Shown piece after piece: positions 36,856 through 44,967 of a stretch of 64,000 bases of DNA. Below the pieces are notes generated by a model. It did not search any database. It was not told where the DNA came from and saw nothing but the letters and a program-made list of their open reading frames with translations. Location: NCBI GenBank assembly GCA_016873275.1, contig VGXO01000002.1, positions 62,001-126,000 on the forward strand, in the 5' to 3' direction. Position 1 is the stretch's first letter. Each line of letters opens with the position of its first letter. Origin of the DNA: Phycisphaerae bacterium. Its GTDB lineage: Bacteria; Planctomycetota; Phycisphaerae; Phycisphaerales; SM1A02. The position numbers and the translations under genes were made by a program.

Positions 36856-36951
36856 CGAACCAAAGCCGCCGGAGGCGACCTCGCGCGGCTCGGGCATGAT
36901 CCACGACCTCCCCTCCGCGATGCGATCCCCGCTCGATGCCGGAACCTCTTC

Positions 36952-37683
36952 ATGAACCCCGCCGCCCTCGACCTCCTCTTCGCGCACCGATCGATCCGGC
37001 GATTCGCCGAGGGCGAGGTGCCCGACGAGCACGTGCGCCTCGCGGTCCGAGCCGGGCAGCAGGCGTCGACGAGCTCGAACGTGCAGGCGTACTCGATGCT
37101 CAGGCTGCGCGATCCCGCGGTGCTCGAGCGGTTGGTCGAGCTGACCGGCGGGCAGTCCAAGGTCGCCCGCTGCGGGGCGTTCTTCGTGGTCTGCGGCGAC
37201 GTGCGCCGCCACCGCGTCCTCGCGAGGAAGGTCGGGCTGCCCTATCAGGCGCGGCTCGAGGGCTTCCTCGTCGCGGTCATCGACGCGAGCCTCTTCGCGC
37301 AGAACCTCTGCGTGGCGTTCGAGTCGATGGGCTACGGCATCTGCTACATCGGCGGGCTCCGCAACGACCTGCCCGCGGTGCAACGGCTCCTTGCCCTGCC
37401 GGAGGGCGTCTACCCCCTCTTTGGTCTCTGCGTCGGGATCCCCGCCGAGGATCCCGCCCCGCGCCCCCGCCTCGCGCCGGAAGCGGTGCTCCATGAGGAG
37501 CGCTATCCCGACGACGAGGCGATCCTCGCGTCGATCGATCAATACGACGGCGTCATGACCGCGTACTACGCCGAGCGGGGTTCGAGCGGCACCTGGTCGA
37601 CCAAGATGGAGGCGCAGTTCAAGGAGCCCTACCGGACGTCCATCGCCGACTTCTATCGCTCGCAGGGAGCGGACCTGTCCTGA
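36952..37683 (+). CDS. NfsA/Frp-type flavin-dependent nitroreductase
   Basis: 243-aa FMN-dependent oxidoreductase. HRSIRRFAEGEVP (FMN phosphate contact), AGQQASTSSNVQAYSM, and GICYIGGLRNDLPAVQRLL match the oxygen-insensitive NADPH nitroreductase/flavin reductase NfsA-Frp family, as does the length (about 240). The ATG at 36952 gives the family N-terminus. It is divergent from the persulfide dioxygenase operon across a 160-bp gap and upstream of a rhodanese gene. It may reduce disulfides, quinones or nitro compounds; a link to thiol stress is inference. Confidence 0.88.
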   Translation: MNPAALDLLFAHRSIRRFAEGEVPDEHVRLAVRAGQQASTSSNVQAYSMLRLRDPAVLERLVELTGGQSKVARCGAFFVVCGDVRRHRVLARKVGLPYQARLEGFLVAVIDASLFAQNLCVAFESMGYGICYIGGLRNDLPAVQRLLALPEGVYPLFGLCVGIPAEDPAPRPRLAPEAVLHEERYPDDEAILASIDQYDGVMTAYYAERGSSGTWSTKMEAQFKEPYRTSIADFYRSQGADLS

Positions 37684-37931
37684 TCCGCTCGAGAGTTCGA
37701 TCCGGGTGGGGTCGGCTTCGGAGCGACCTCCACGGTCTCGATGACTTCCACGGCCTCCACGGCCGCGTCTCCGCGGCGGCGAATGACCTCGCGATCCGAT
37801 TCGATCGGGGGACGCTCGCTTCCGGTCCGAGTCACTCCATCTCTACGCTTCTCCGGGCGATCCCACCGATCGACCGGATGCGGCGGAAGTTCGCCGACGA
37901 GAGGTTCACCCGTCCTCGAGGAGTCCCACCG

Positions 37932-38522
37932 ATGGTCTCGACCGCCACCAGCGCCTCCACCCCCCGCGCCGAGTCGTCCTTGGAGATCGATGCAGCGACG
38001 GCGAAGCGTTGGCTCGACTCCGGCGACGCGGTGATGTTCGACGTCCGCGAGGCGGACGAGCGAGCTGCCGAGTGGATCGACGGCACCGAGTTCCTGCCCC
38101 TCTCCCAGTTCGACGCCAAGGTCGCGATCGCCCGCGCGCCGCGGAAGGTGATCTTTCACTGCCGCAGCGGCAAGCGCGGGCTCGATGCGCTCGGTCGCTT
38201 CACGCAGGCAGGCGGCAGGAACGCCTTCAACCTTGCCGGCGGCATCGGGGCGTGGAGAAGCGGCGGGCTCGCGGTCAAGACCGGCAAGGCGCCCCCGATC
38301 TCGATCATGCGGCAGGTGCAGATCGTGGTCGGCACCATGGTGCTCGTCGGCAGCGCCCTCGCCTACTTCCTCGCGAATCCTTGGTTCCTGGTGATCCCCG
38401 CCTTCTTCGGCGCCGGGCTCGCGTTCGCTGGGCTCACCGGCACCTGCGGTCTGGCGGCGTTCCTCTCGGTGATGCCCTGGAACCGCTTCGAGGCACCGAA
38501 GGGCGCCTCCTGCGGTCGCTGA
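37932..38522 (+). CDS. Rhodanese-DUF2892 membrane protein (YgaP-like)
   Basis: 196-aa protein: a cytosolic rhodanese domain (about 18-118) with the active-site loop FHCRSGKRG, then a C-terminal pair of membrane helices (MVLVGSALAYFLANPWFL and GLAFAGLTGTCGLAAFL) in a DUF2892 domain ending VMPWNRF. This is the architecture of E. coli YgaP, a membrane sulfurtransferase. I chose the ATG at 37932; an in-frame ATG at 37878 would add a basic 18-residue extension. It is another sulfur-transfer gene near the persulfide dioxygenase operon. Convergent with coaC. Confidence 0.87.
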   Translation: MVSTATSASTPRAESSLEIDAATAKRWLDSGDAVMFDVREADERAAEWIDGTEFLPLSQFDAKVAIARAPRKVIFHCRSGKRGLDALGRFTQAGGRNAFNLAGGIGAWRSGGLAVKTGKAPPISIMRQVQIVVGTMVLVGSALAYFLANPWFLVIPAFFGAGLAFAGLTGTCGLAAFLSVMPWNRFEAPKGASCGR

Positions 38523-38535
38523 CGCAGGCGAGCCG

Positions 38536-39126
38536 TCAGACCCGCCGGGGAAGACCGGCGAGGATCGCGTCCACCAGCGCCTCCGGCTCCGGCAGGCGTC
38601 CCGGCCCTCCGCTGCGGCAGGCGTGCCAGCCCTCGGCGGGCTCGACGATCGCGAATCCGTCCTCGCGAAGCGTGGCGAGGTTCCGCCGCGTCGCGGGCTG
38701 CTGCCACATCAGCTCGTTCATGGAGGGGGCAAGCAGCGTCGGCTGGCGGCGACGATCGAGGACCGACGCGAGGAGGCACACCGGATCGCTCGTGAGACCG
38801 GTCGCGAGCCGCCCCATGAGGTCCATCGTGCAGGGCGCGATGATCATCAGCTCCGCCTCGCGGGCGAGCCGCACGTGCTGCGGGTCGGCGCGATCGAGGG
38901 CCTCCCAGGGATCCCGGTAGACCGCCCGACCGCTGAGCGACTCGAAGACGAGGGGCGTCACGAAGCGCATGGCGGCGTCGGTCATCGCGACGGTGACCTC
39001 GGCGCCGGACTGCACCAAGGTGCTCACGAGCCCCGCGATCTTGTACGCGGCGATGCCCCCTCCGACGCCGACGATCACGCGGCGGGAGGCGAGCGCGGCG
39101 AGCCGCCGAGGATCGCCGTGGTCCAT
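38536..39126 (-). CDS. coaC: Phosphopantothenoylcysteine decarboxylase, stand-alone
   Basis: 196-aa flavoprotein of the HFCD family, catalysing decarboxylation of 4'-phosphopantothenoylcysteine in coenzyme A synthesis. FMN-binding VGVGGGIAAYK, the catalytic-His segment HVRLAREAE, the PSMNELMW motif and the substrate clamp ACRSGGPGRLPEP are all present. Only the CoaC half is here; there is no fused CoaB ligase. It lies 11 bp after rpoZ on the same strand, echoing the rpoZ-coaBC order seen in many bacteria, which strengthens both calls. Confidence 0.87.
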   Translation of the reverse strand: MDHGDPRRLAALASRRVIVGVGGGIAAYKIAGLVSTLVQSGAEVTVAMTDAAMRFVTPLVFESLSGRAVYRDPWEALDRADPQHVRLAREAELMIIAPCTMDLMGRLATGLTSDPVCLLASVLDRRRQPTLLAPSMNELMWQQPATRRNLATLREDGFAIVEPAEGWHACRSGGPGRLPEPEALVDAILAGLPRRV

Positions 39127-39137
39127 CGAGGGACGCC

Positions 39138-39344
39138 TCAGTTCTTGGAGTCAGGCTCGACGAGGGAGATCTTGCCCTGCAGGATCTCGTCGATCACGAC
39201 CTCGAAGTCGCTGCGACCCTTGCGCTCGACCATGGGTCGATCCCCCGCGATGAGCTCCTCGAGGCGCCGCTGGATGAGGGCGGTCAGCTTGAAGCGACCT
39301 CCGAACTTCCGGACGATCTCATCGCTGTTCAGGGCTTCGATCAT
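39138..39344 (-). CDS. rpoZ: RNA polymerase omega subunit
   Basis: 68-aa protein MIEALNSDEIVRKFGGRFKL... with the omega signature: GGRFKLTALIQRRLEELIAG and a conserved EVVIDEIL-G-KI end. Length and pattern fit the short planctomycete omega subunit, which stabilises the beta' subunit. coaC follows 11 bp downstream. The gene is divergent from the ClC carrier; a TATCAT -10 lies about 65 bp upstream. Confidence 0.82.
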   Translation of the reverse strand: MIEALNSDEIVRKFGGRFKLTALIQRRLEELIAGDRPMVERKGRSDFEVVIDEILQGKISLVEPDSKN

Positions 39345-39407
39345 GGGGCAGCACCTCTCGAGGAACCCTCCGACCGGGGCGACGTCCGCCGCCGGGGGGA
39401 ATCGGGC

Positions 39408-39413
39408 ATGATA
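39408..39413 (-). promoter_or_regulatory. -10-like element of rpoZ-coaC
   Basis: TATCAT on the minus strand, about 64 bp upstream of rpoZ. No good -35 hexamer at the right distance. Confidence 0.35.
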
Positions 39414-39478
39414 CCGAGCGACCCGTCTTCCGACGAGGGTCTCGTCGAGTCGCCCCCGACGCCCCGAACGCCCGCGGC

Positions 39479-41314
39479 ATGACCCCGCCTCCCGCCACCC
39501 CTCCGACCTCCCTCCGCCAACGCCTCCGCGGCGTGCTGGTAGGGCTCGGAGGCGCCTCCTTGGCGACCGCGACGGTGGTCGGCATCGTGATGGGTCTCGC
39601 GGCGCTCGCCTTCATCCATCCCATCCATTGGGCGGAGAAGACCCTCGGTCGGGAGGTCGCCGGACACGTCCCGTGGGTGGGTCTGGCGATCCTGGTGACC
39701 GCCCCCATGATCGGGGGGCTGCTCACCGGCATCCTCCGCTGGCTCGTGCCGCTCAAGATCGGCGGACACGGGGTGACGCAGGTCCTCTACGCGATCCACC
39801 GCGACGGGGCGAGGCTTCCGCCGGCGATCGGGATCCGCCAGTGGCTCGGCTCGACCTTCACGATCGGCTCCGGCGGCTCGGCGGGACCCGAGGGTCCGAT
39901 CGTCGCGATCGGCTCGGTGGTCGGCTCCTCGATGGGTCGGCTCCTCCGCACCGATGCGGAGTCCACCCGCACGCTCCTCGGCTGCGGCGCCGCCGCCGGC
40001 TTCGCTGCGGTCTTCAACGCGCCGATCGCCGGGATCTTCTTCGTCCTCGAGGTGCTGCTCCGCGACTTCTCGCTGCGGCTCTTCACGCCGATCGTGGTGG
40101 CGGCGGTGGTCTCCGGCGCGACCGCGCAGACGATCCTCGGATCGAACCAGCCGCTCTTCGGCGTCGGCCCGGAGACCTTCGGCGGCGACGCGTTCGCCTT
40201 CACGCTCGAGCAGATCCCGATGTTCCTGCTGCTCGGAACGACCTGCGGGGTCGGCGCCGTCGCGGCGATGCGGAGCCTCGTCATCGCGGAGAAGGGTCTC
40301 GGTCGCGTCTTCGGCGCCGCGAGGATCCCGGGGCTCCTCCATCCGGCGATGGGAGGACTCCTCCTCGGCGCGACCGGTGGGGCGTTCTGGTGGATGACCC
40401 GCGGCGGCGCCTGGCCGATCGAGTCGCTGCCGCCCTTCCTCGGCACCGGCTACGACATGATCCGCGAGGTGGTCTCCGGCGAGTTCTTCCGGCTGCACCA
40501 GTCGGACGCCGCGGCCGTGCTGGCGATCCTCCTCGTCCTCAAGATGCTCGGCATCGGCTTCACCCTCGGCTCCGGCGGCGCCGGCGGGTTCTTCGCGCCG
40601 GCGATGTTCCTCGGCGCCGCGCTCGGCGGACTGTTCGGGCTGCTCGCCGCGGAGCTCGCGTGGCTTCCCGGCGCATCGCCCGCGGTCTGCGCCCTCGTCG
40701 GCATGGCGGCGATGGTCGCCGCGACGACGCACGCGCCGATGACGGGCGTCCTCCTCGTCTACGAGCTCACCCGCGACTACGACTTCATCCTGCCGCTGAT
40801 GCTCGTCGCGGCGATCGCCACCAGCCTCTCGAGGCGCGTCGCGGGCGAGAGCCTCTACACCGCCGAGCTCGCGGCGCTCGGCGTGCGCCTCGGTCGCTCG
40901 GGCGACCACGCGATCCTCCGCCGCTCGAAGGTGGGCGACCTGCCGCTGCGGGCGGCGGTGACGCTGCATGCCACCGACCGAGGTCCGCGCCTCGTCGAGC
41001 TCGCGGAGAAGCATCCGGTCAGCGACTTCGTGGTGGTCGACTCGGAGGACCGCTTCCTCGGCCTCGTGCCGGGCGACCTCCTCCGCGATGCGCTCGTCTA
41101 CCGCGAGTCGCTGCCGCTGCTGCAGGTCAGCGAGATGATGCGACCCGGGCTTCCCACGCTCGACGCGCACGACACGCTCGACGTGGCGGTCGAGAAGTTC
41201 GCCCGCGCCGACTGCGAGAGCCTCCCGGTCCTCGACGAGGACGGGCGGGTCCTCGGCATGGCGACCCGCACGCGGATGCTCCGCCACTACCACGCGAAGC
41301 TCGAGCAGGACTGA
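39479..41314 (+). CDS. ClC-family chloride channel/antiporter with CBS domains
   Basis: 611-aa membrane protein. Selectivity-filter motif GSGGSAGPEGP (130-140) keeps the gating glutamate (Glu138), and the second filter segment is GSGGAGGFFAPAMFLGA. About 16 membrane segments run to residue 460, then a cytosolic pair of CBS domains (VGDLPLRAAVTL and VSEMMRPGLPTLDAHD). With the gating Glu present it could be a Cl-/H+ exchanger. The ATG at 39479 follows a 134-bp gap. rnpA starts one base after its stop, so they may be cotranscribed. Confidence 0.93.
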   Translation: MTPPPATPPTSLRQRLRGVLVGLGGASLATATVVGIVMGLAALAFIHPIHWAEKTLGREVAGHVPWVGLAILVTAPMIGGLLTGILRWLVPLKIGGHGVTQVLYAIHRDGARLPPAIGIRQWLGSTFTIGSGGSAGPEGPIVAIGSVVGSSMGRLLRTDAESTRTLLGCGAAAGFAAVFNAPIAGIFFVLEVLLRDFSLRLFTPIVVAAVVSGATAQTILGSNQPLFGVGPETFGGDAFAFTLEQIPMFLLLGTTCGVGAVAAMRSLVIAEKGLGRVFGAARIPGLLHPAMGGLLLGATGGAFWWMTRGGAWPIESLPPFLGTGYDMIREVVSGEFFRLHQSDAAAVLAILLVLKMLGIGFTLGSGGAGGFFAPAMFLGAALGGLFGLLAAELAWLPGASPAVCALVGMAAMVAATTHAPMTGVLLVYELTRDYDFILPLMLVAAIATSLSRRVAGESLYTAELAALGVRLGRSGDHAILRRSKVGDLPLRAAVTLHATDRGPRLVELAEKHPVSDFVVVDSEDRFLGLVPGDLLRDALVYRESLPLLQVSEMMRPGLPTLDAHDTLDVAVEKFARADCESLPVLDEDGRVLGMATRTRMLRHYHAKLEQD

Positions 41315-41315
41315 G

Positions 41316-41738
41316 ATGAGCCCTGCCTCCGAGCCGCCCCGACCGCCGCGCGCCGAGCGATTCGGTCGCTCGATGCGGCTCCGCTCCGGCGCGGAGTTCG
41401 ACGCCGTCTTCGCGGCGAAGCAGCGGAGCCGCAGCGGTCCCCTCCTCGTCTTCGGACGCCCCAACGGCGGTCCCCTCTCGCGGCTCGGGCTCTCGGTCGG
41501 TCGGGCGGTCGGGGGCAGCGTCGACCGCCATCGACTGAAGCGCCTCCTCCGCGAGGCGTTCCGGACGACGCGGACCGACCTCCCGCGCGGCTTCGACCTC
41601 CTCGTGGTGATCCGCCCGCACGCCTTCCTCCGGCTCGAGGAGTACCGCGATCACCTCCGCCGCGCCGCGGCGGGCGTCGCGCGGGCCTGGTCGAGGGCGA
41701 CGCCCGACGCCCCATCGCCCCCGGAGCGGTCCCCGTGA
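41316..41738 (+). CDS. rnpA: Ribonuclease P protein component
   Basis: 140-aa basic protein with [13 protein letters not shown] near the N-terminus and the RNR-like motif [18 protein letters not shown] (66-83) that binds the RNase P RNA. It has N- and C-terminal tails of about 15 residues beyond the usual 115-120. It matures the 5' ends of tRNAs. In most bacteria it follows rpmH; here the upstream gene is a ClC carrier, one base away. The TGA overlaps the GTG of yidD. Confidence 0.93.
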   Translation: MSPASEPPRPPRAERFGRSMRLRSGAEFDAVFAAKQRSRSGPLLVFGRPNGGPLSRLGLSVGRAVGGSVDRHRLKRLLREAFRTTRTDLPRGFDLLVVIRPHAFLRLEEYRDHLRRAAAGVARAWSRATPDAPSPPERSP

Positions 41739-41968
41739 GGGGCGATCGTCCCGGGCTGGTCGCGCGGCTCCTCATCCTCGGCGTCCGCGGCTACCAGCGG
41801 GTGCTCTCGCCCGTCCTCGGCGGTCAGTGCCGCTTCACGCCGAGCTGCTCGATCTACGCCCTCGAGGCGATCGAGCGGCACGGGGCGATCCGAGGCTCCT
41901 GGCTCGTCGCCCGCCGAGTCGGTCGCTGCCATCCATGGGGCGGCGGCGGTCACGACCCGGTGCCCTGA
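41735..41968 (+). CDS. yidD: Membrane-insertion efficiency factor YidD
   Basis: 77-aa protein with the family pattern [20 protein letters not shown] (three conserved Cys: two here and one in [15 protein letters not shown]). YidD assists YidC-mediated membrane protein insertion. The GTG at 41735 overlaps the rnpA stop (GTGA). yidC, usually next, is replaced by a prolyl oligopeptidase gene. Confidence 0.92.
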   Translation: MRGDRPGLVARLLILGVRGYQRVLSPVLGGQCRFTPSCSIYALEAIERHGAIRGSWLVARRVGRCHPWGGGGHDPVP

Positions 41969-42018
41969 CCCCGGTCGGTATCGTCCCCGACTCGCTCCCG
42001 CACCCCTCGAGTCGCCCC

Positions 42019-44142
42019 ATGCCCCGCGCCATCCTCGCCCTGCTCGCCGCCGGTTCCTTCCTCGCCTCCGCCGAGGCGCAGCTCACCTACCCGACCACCA
42101 AGAAGGTCGATCAGGTCGACGACTACCACGGCACCGCGGTGGAGGATCCCTACCGCTGGCTCGAGAACGACGTGCGCGTCGACTCGGAGGTCGCGGCGTG
42201 GGTCGCGGCGCAGAACGAGGTCACCGACGCGTTCCTCGCGTCGATCCCCGAGCGCGTGGCGATCCGCGCGCGGCTGGAGACCCTCTTCGACTATCCCCGC
42301 TACGGCTCGCCCTCGAAGCAGGGCTCCCGCTACGTCTTCCTGAAGAACGACGGGCTGCAGAACCAGTCGGTGCTCTACGTGCAGGACTCGCTCGATGGCG
42401 ACGCCCGCGTGCTTCTTGATCCGAACGCGTGGTCCGCGGACGGCACCGTCGCCCTCGCGGGACTCTCCTTCTCCGACTCGGGCGACCTGCTCGCCTTCGC
42501 GCAGAGCGAGGCGGGCTCGGACTGGAGGCGCTGGCGGGTGATGGACGTGCGCACCGGCGAGTGGCTCGCGGACAAGCTTCGTTGGGTGAAGTTCGGCGGG
42601 GCGTCCTGGACCAAGGACGAGAAGGGCTTCTTCTACACCCGCTTTCCCGCGACGAAGCCGGGGGAGGAGTTCCAGTCGCTCAACCTCAACAACCGTGTCT
42701 ACTACCACCGGCTCGGCACGCCGCAGGAGGAGGACGTGCTCGTCTACGCGGCGCCGGAGCATCCCGAGTGGGGCTTCGGGGCAGGCGTGACGGAGGACGG
42801 CAACTACCTCGTCATCGCCGCCTCGAAGGGCACCGACGACAAGAACCTGCTCCTGATCCGCGACCTCGCGGAGCCCTACGCCGCGCCGGTCACCATCGTC
42901 GGCGAGTTCGCGAACGAGTGGACGATCCTCGGGAACGACGGCACGACCTTCTACGCGAAGACCGACCTCGACGCGCCGCGGAGGCGGATCGTCTCCTTCG
43001 ACGTCCGCGAGGGGCTCTCCTCGCTCCGTGAGCTCGTGCCGCAGCAGCCGGAGGTGCTCGAGCAGGCGGGCATGGTCGGCGACTTCCTCGTCGCGCAGTA
43101 CCTGAAGGATGTGCTGCCCGTGGTCCGGCTCCACCGCACCGACGGCTCGCTCGACCGCGAGGTCGCGCTGCCCGGGCTCGGCTCCGCAAGCGGCTTCGAC
43201 GGTCGCCGCCGCGACCGCGAGACCTTCTACACCTACACCTCCTTCAACGAGCCTCCGACGATCTACCGCCTCGACCTCGCGAGCGGCGCGTCGGTGGTCT
43301 TTCGGCGCACCGAGGTCGACGTGGACCTCTCCGCCTACGAGGTCGAGCAGGTCTTCTATCCCTCGAAGGACGGGACCCGCGTGCCGATGTTCATCGTGCA
43401 CCGTCGGGGCGTCCCGCGGGATGGCTCGCAGCCGACGCTCCTCTATGGCTACGGCGGCTTCAACGTCTCCCTGACGCCGCGGTTCTCGCCGACGGTCGCC
43501 GCGTGGCTCGAGCTCGGCGGCGTCTACGCCATGGCGAACCTGCGGGGCGGCGGCGAGTACGGTCGCGACTGGCACGAGGCGGGCAAGAAGCTCCGCAAGC
43601 AGAACGTCTTCGACGACTTCATCGCCGCGGCGGAGTTCCTCGTCGCCGAGAAGTGGACCCGCCCCGACCGCCTCGCGATCCAAGGTGGCTCGAACGGCGG
43701 GCTCCTCGTCGGCGCGGTGATGATCCAGCGACCGGATCTCTTCGGCGCGGCGCTGCCGGCGGTCGGGGTGATGGACATGCTGCGGTTCCAGCGGTTCACC
43801 GCCGGTCGCTACTGGACCGACGACTACGGCTCCTCCGACGATGCGACCGAGTTCGGGGCGCTGTGGGCGTACTCCCCCTACCACCGCCTCGCCCCGGGCA
43901 CCCCGTATCCCGCCACCATGGTCACCACCGCGGACACCGACGACCGCGTGGTGCCGGGTCACTCCTTCAAGTTCGCCGCGCGGCTGCAGGAATGCCACCG
44001 GGGCAACGCGCCCGTCCTGATCCGCATCGAGACCGCCGCCGGGCATGGCGCCGGCAAGCCCCTCTCGAAGACGATCGAGGAGTACGCCGACATGTGGGCG
44101 TTCCTCGTGAAGGTGCTGCGGATGTCGCCGCCCGCGAACTGA
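42019..44142 (+). CDS. Exported prolyl oligopeptidase (S9A)
   Basis: 707-aa serine peptidase with a signal peptide (LALLAAGSFLASAEA). The N-terminal propeller opens with DDYHGTAVEDPYRWLE, typical of S9A. The catalytic domain has GYGGFNVSLTP, NLRGGGEYGRDWHEAG, the nucleophile elbow GGSNGGLL, the Asp in DTDDRVVP and the His in AAGHGAG. It cleaves short peptides after proline, here in the periplasm. The start was set by the signal peptide. A hairpin terminator follows. Confidence 0.94.
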   Translation: MPRAILALLAAGSFLASAEAQLTYPTTKKVDQVDDYHGTAVEDPYRWLENDVRVDSEVAAWVAAQNEVTDAFLASIPERVAIRARLETLFDYPRYGSPSKQGSRYVFLKNDGLQNQSVLYVQDSLDGDARVLLDPNAWSADGTVALAGLSFSDSGDLLAFAQSEAGSDWRRWRVMDVRTGEWLADKLRWVKFGGASWTKDEKGFFYTRFPATKPGEEFQSLNLNNRVYYHRLGTPQEEDVLVYAAPEHPEWGFGAGVTEDGNYLVIAASKGTDDKNLLLIRDLAEPYAAPVTIVGEFANEWTILGNDGTTFYAKTDLDAPRRRIVSFDVREGLSSLRELVPQQPEVLEQAGMVGDFLVAQYLKDVLPVVRLHRTDGSLDREVALPGLGSASGFDGRRRDRETFYTYTSFNEPPTIYRLDLASGASVVFRRTEVDVDLSAYEVEQVFYPSKDGTRVPMFIVHRRGVPRDGSQPTLLYGYGGFNVSLTPRFSPTVAAWLELGGVYAMANLRGGGEYGRDWHEAGKKLRKQNVFDDFIAAAEFLVAEKWTRPDRLAIQGGSNGGLLVGAVMIQRPDLFGAALPAVGVMDMLRFQRFTAGRYWTDDYGSSDDATEFGALWAYSPYHRLAPGTPYPATMVTTADTDDRVVPGHSFKFAARLQECHRGNAPVLIRIETAAGHGAGKPLSKTIEEYADMWAFLVKVLRMSPPAN

Positions 44143-44188
44143 GCCGCCGACCCTTCCGTGCCGGCGACGTTCGGCGGTCGTTCCCGAC

Positions 44189-44214
44189 GCCCCTCGCGCG
44201 GTCGCGCGAGGGGC
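44189..44214. terminator. GC-rich hairpin between convergent genes
   Basis: Arms 44189-44200 and 44203-44214 (GCCCCTCGCGCG) are perfectly complementary; the inner bases form the loop. It separates the peptidase gene from the minus-strand FAH gene and has no T-tract. Confidence 0.6.
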
Positions 44215-44219
44215 GGGCG

Positions 44220-44882
44220 TCAGCGCTCCTCCCGCACCGGATTGCGGAGCCGCCCGACCCGCTCGATCTCGATCTCGACGACGTCTCCCTCCCGCAGGAA
44301 GCGTGGCGGCGTGCGGCCCGCCCCCACGCCCGCGGGCGTCCCGGTGAGGATCACCGTTCCCGCGAGCAGGGTCATGCCCCGCGAGAGCTCAGCGATGATC
44401 CGCGGCACGCTGAAGAGCATCATCGCCGTCGAGGACTCCTGCATCAGCTCGCCGTTGAGCCAGGTCCGAAGGAGCAGCGACCCGGGATCGCCCACCTCCG
44501 ACGCGGGGCGCACCGCCCCGATCGGGCAGAAGGTGTCGAAGCTCTTTCCGCGGCAGAACTGCCCGCCGGATCCCTGCTTCTGCCACCATCGTGCGCTCAC
44601 GTCGTTGGCGACGGCATAGCCCCGCAGGTGGCGCAGGGCGTCTCGCTCGGGGACGTCGCGGCAGGTCTCGCCGATCACGAGGGCGAGCTCGCCCTCGAAG
44701 TCGACCTGCGGTCCATGCTCGCGGCAGATCGGGGGGATCACGATCGCCTCGCCGTCGGCGATCACCGACGCGGGGTTCTTCATGAACACCGTCGGGTGCG
44801 GCTCGATCGAGCCGCCCATCTCCTTCGCGTGGTCGGCGTAGTTCCGCCCGATGGCGATGATCGCGGGGGGATGCAGGGTCAT
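44220..44882 (-). CDS. Fumarylacetoacetate hydrolase-family protein
   Basis: 220-aa FAH-family enzyme acting on 2-oxo acids (hydrolase, isomerase or decarboxylase). IGRNYADHAKEMG at the N-terminus, the divalent-metal ligands Glu63 and Glu65 (DFEGELALVIG), Asp94 (VANDVSARWW) and Lys113 in GKSFDTFCPIG are present. TGTPAGVGAGRTPP is the conserved C-terminal loop. Such single-domain members are often acylpyruvases or 2-hydroxyhepta-diene-dioate isomerases. Alone, followed by a small gap before the membrane island. Confidence 0.88.
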   Translation of the reverse strand: MTLHPPAIIAIGRNYADHAKEMGGSIEPHPTVFMKNPASVIADGEAIVIPPICREHGPQVDFEGELALVIGETCRDVPERDALRHLRGYAVANDVSARWWQKQGSGGQFCRGKSFDTFCPIGAVRPASEVGDPGSLLLRTWLNGELMQESSTAMMLFSVPRIIAELSRGMTLLAGTVILTGTPAGVGAGRTPPRFLREGDVVEIEIERVGRLRNPVREER

Positions 44883-44967
44883 CGCACGTGCCTCCGTCCC
44901 GCGACGCGACGCCCGCCCCGCCGCGGGACGCGGAGCGAGCCAGGCATGACAGCCGATCACCGCCGGC

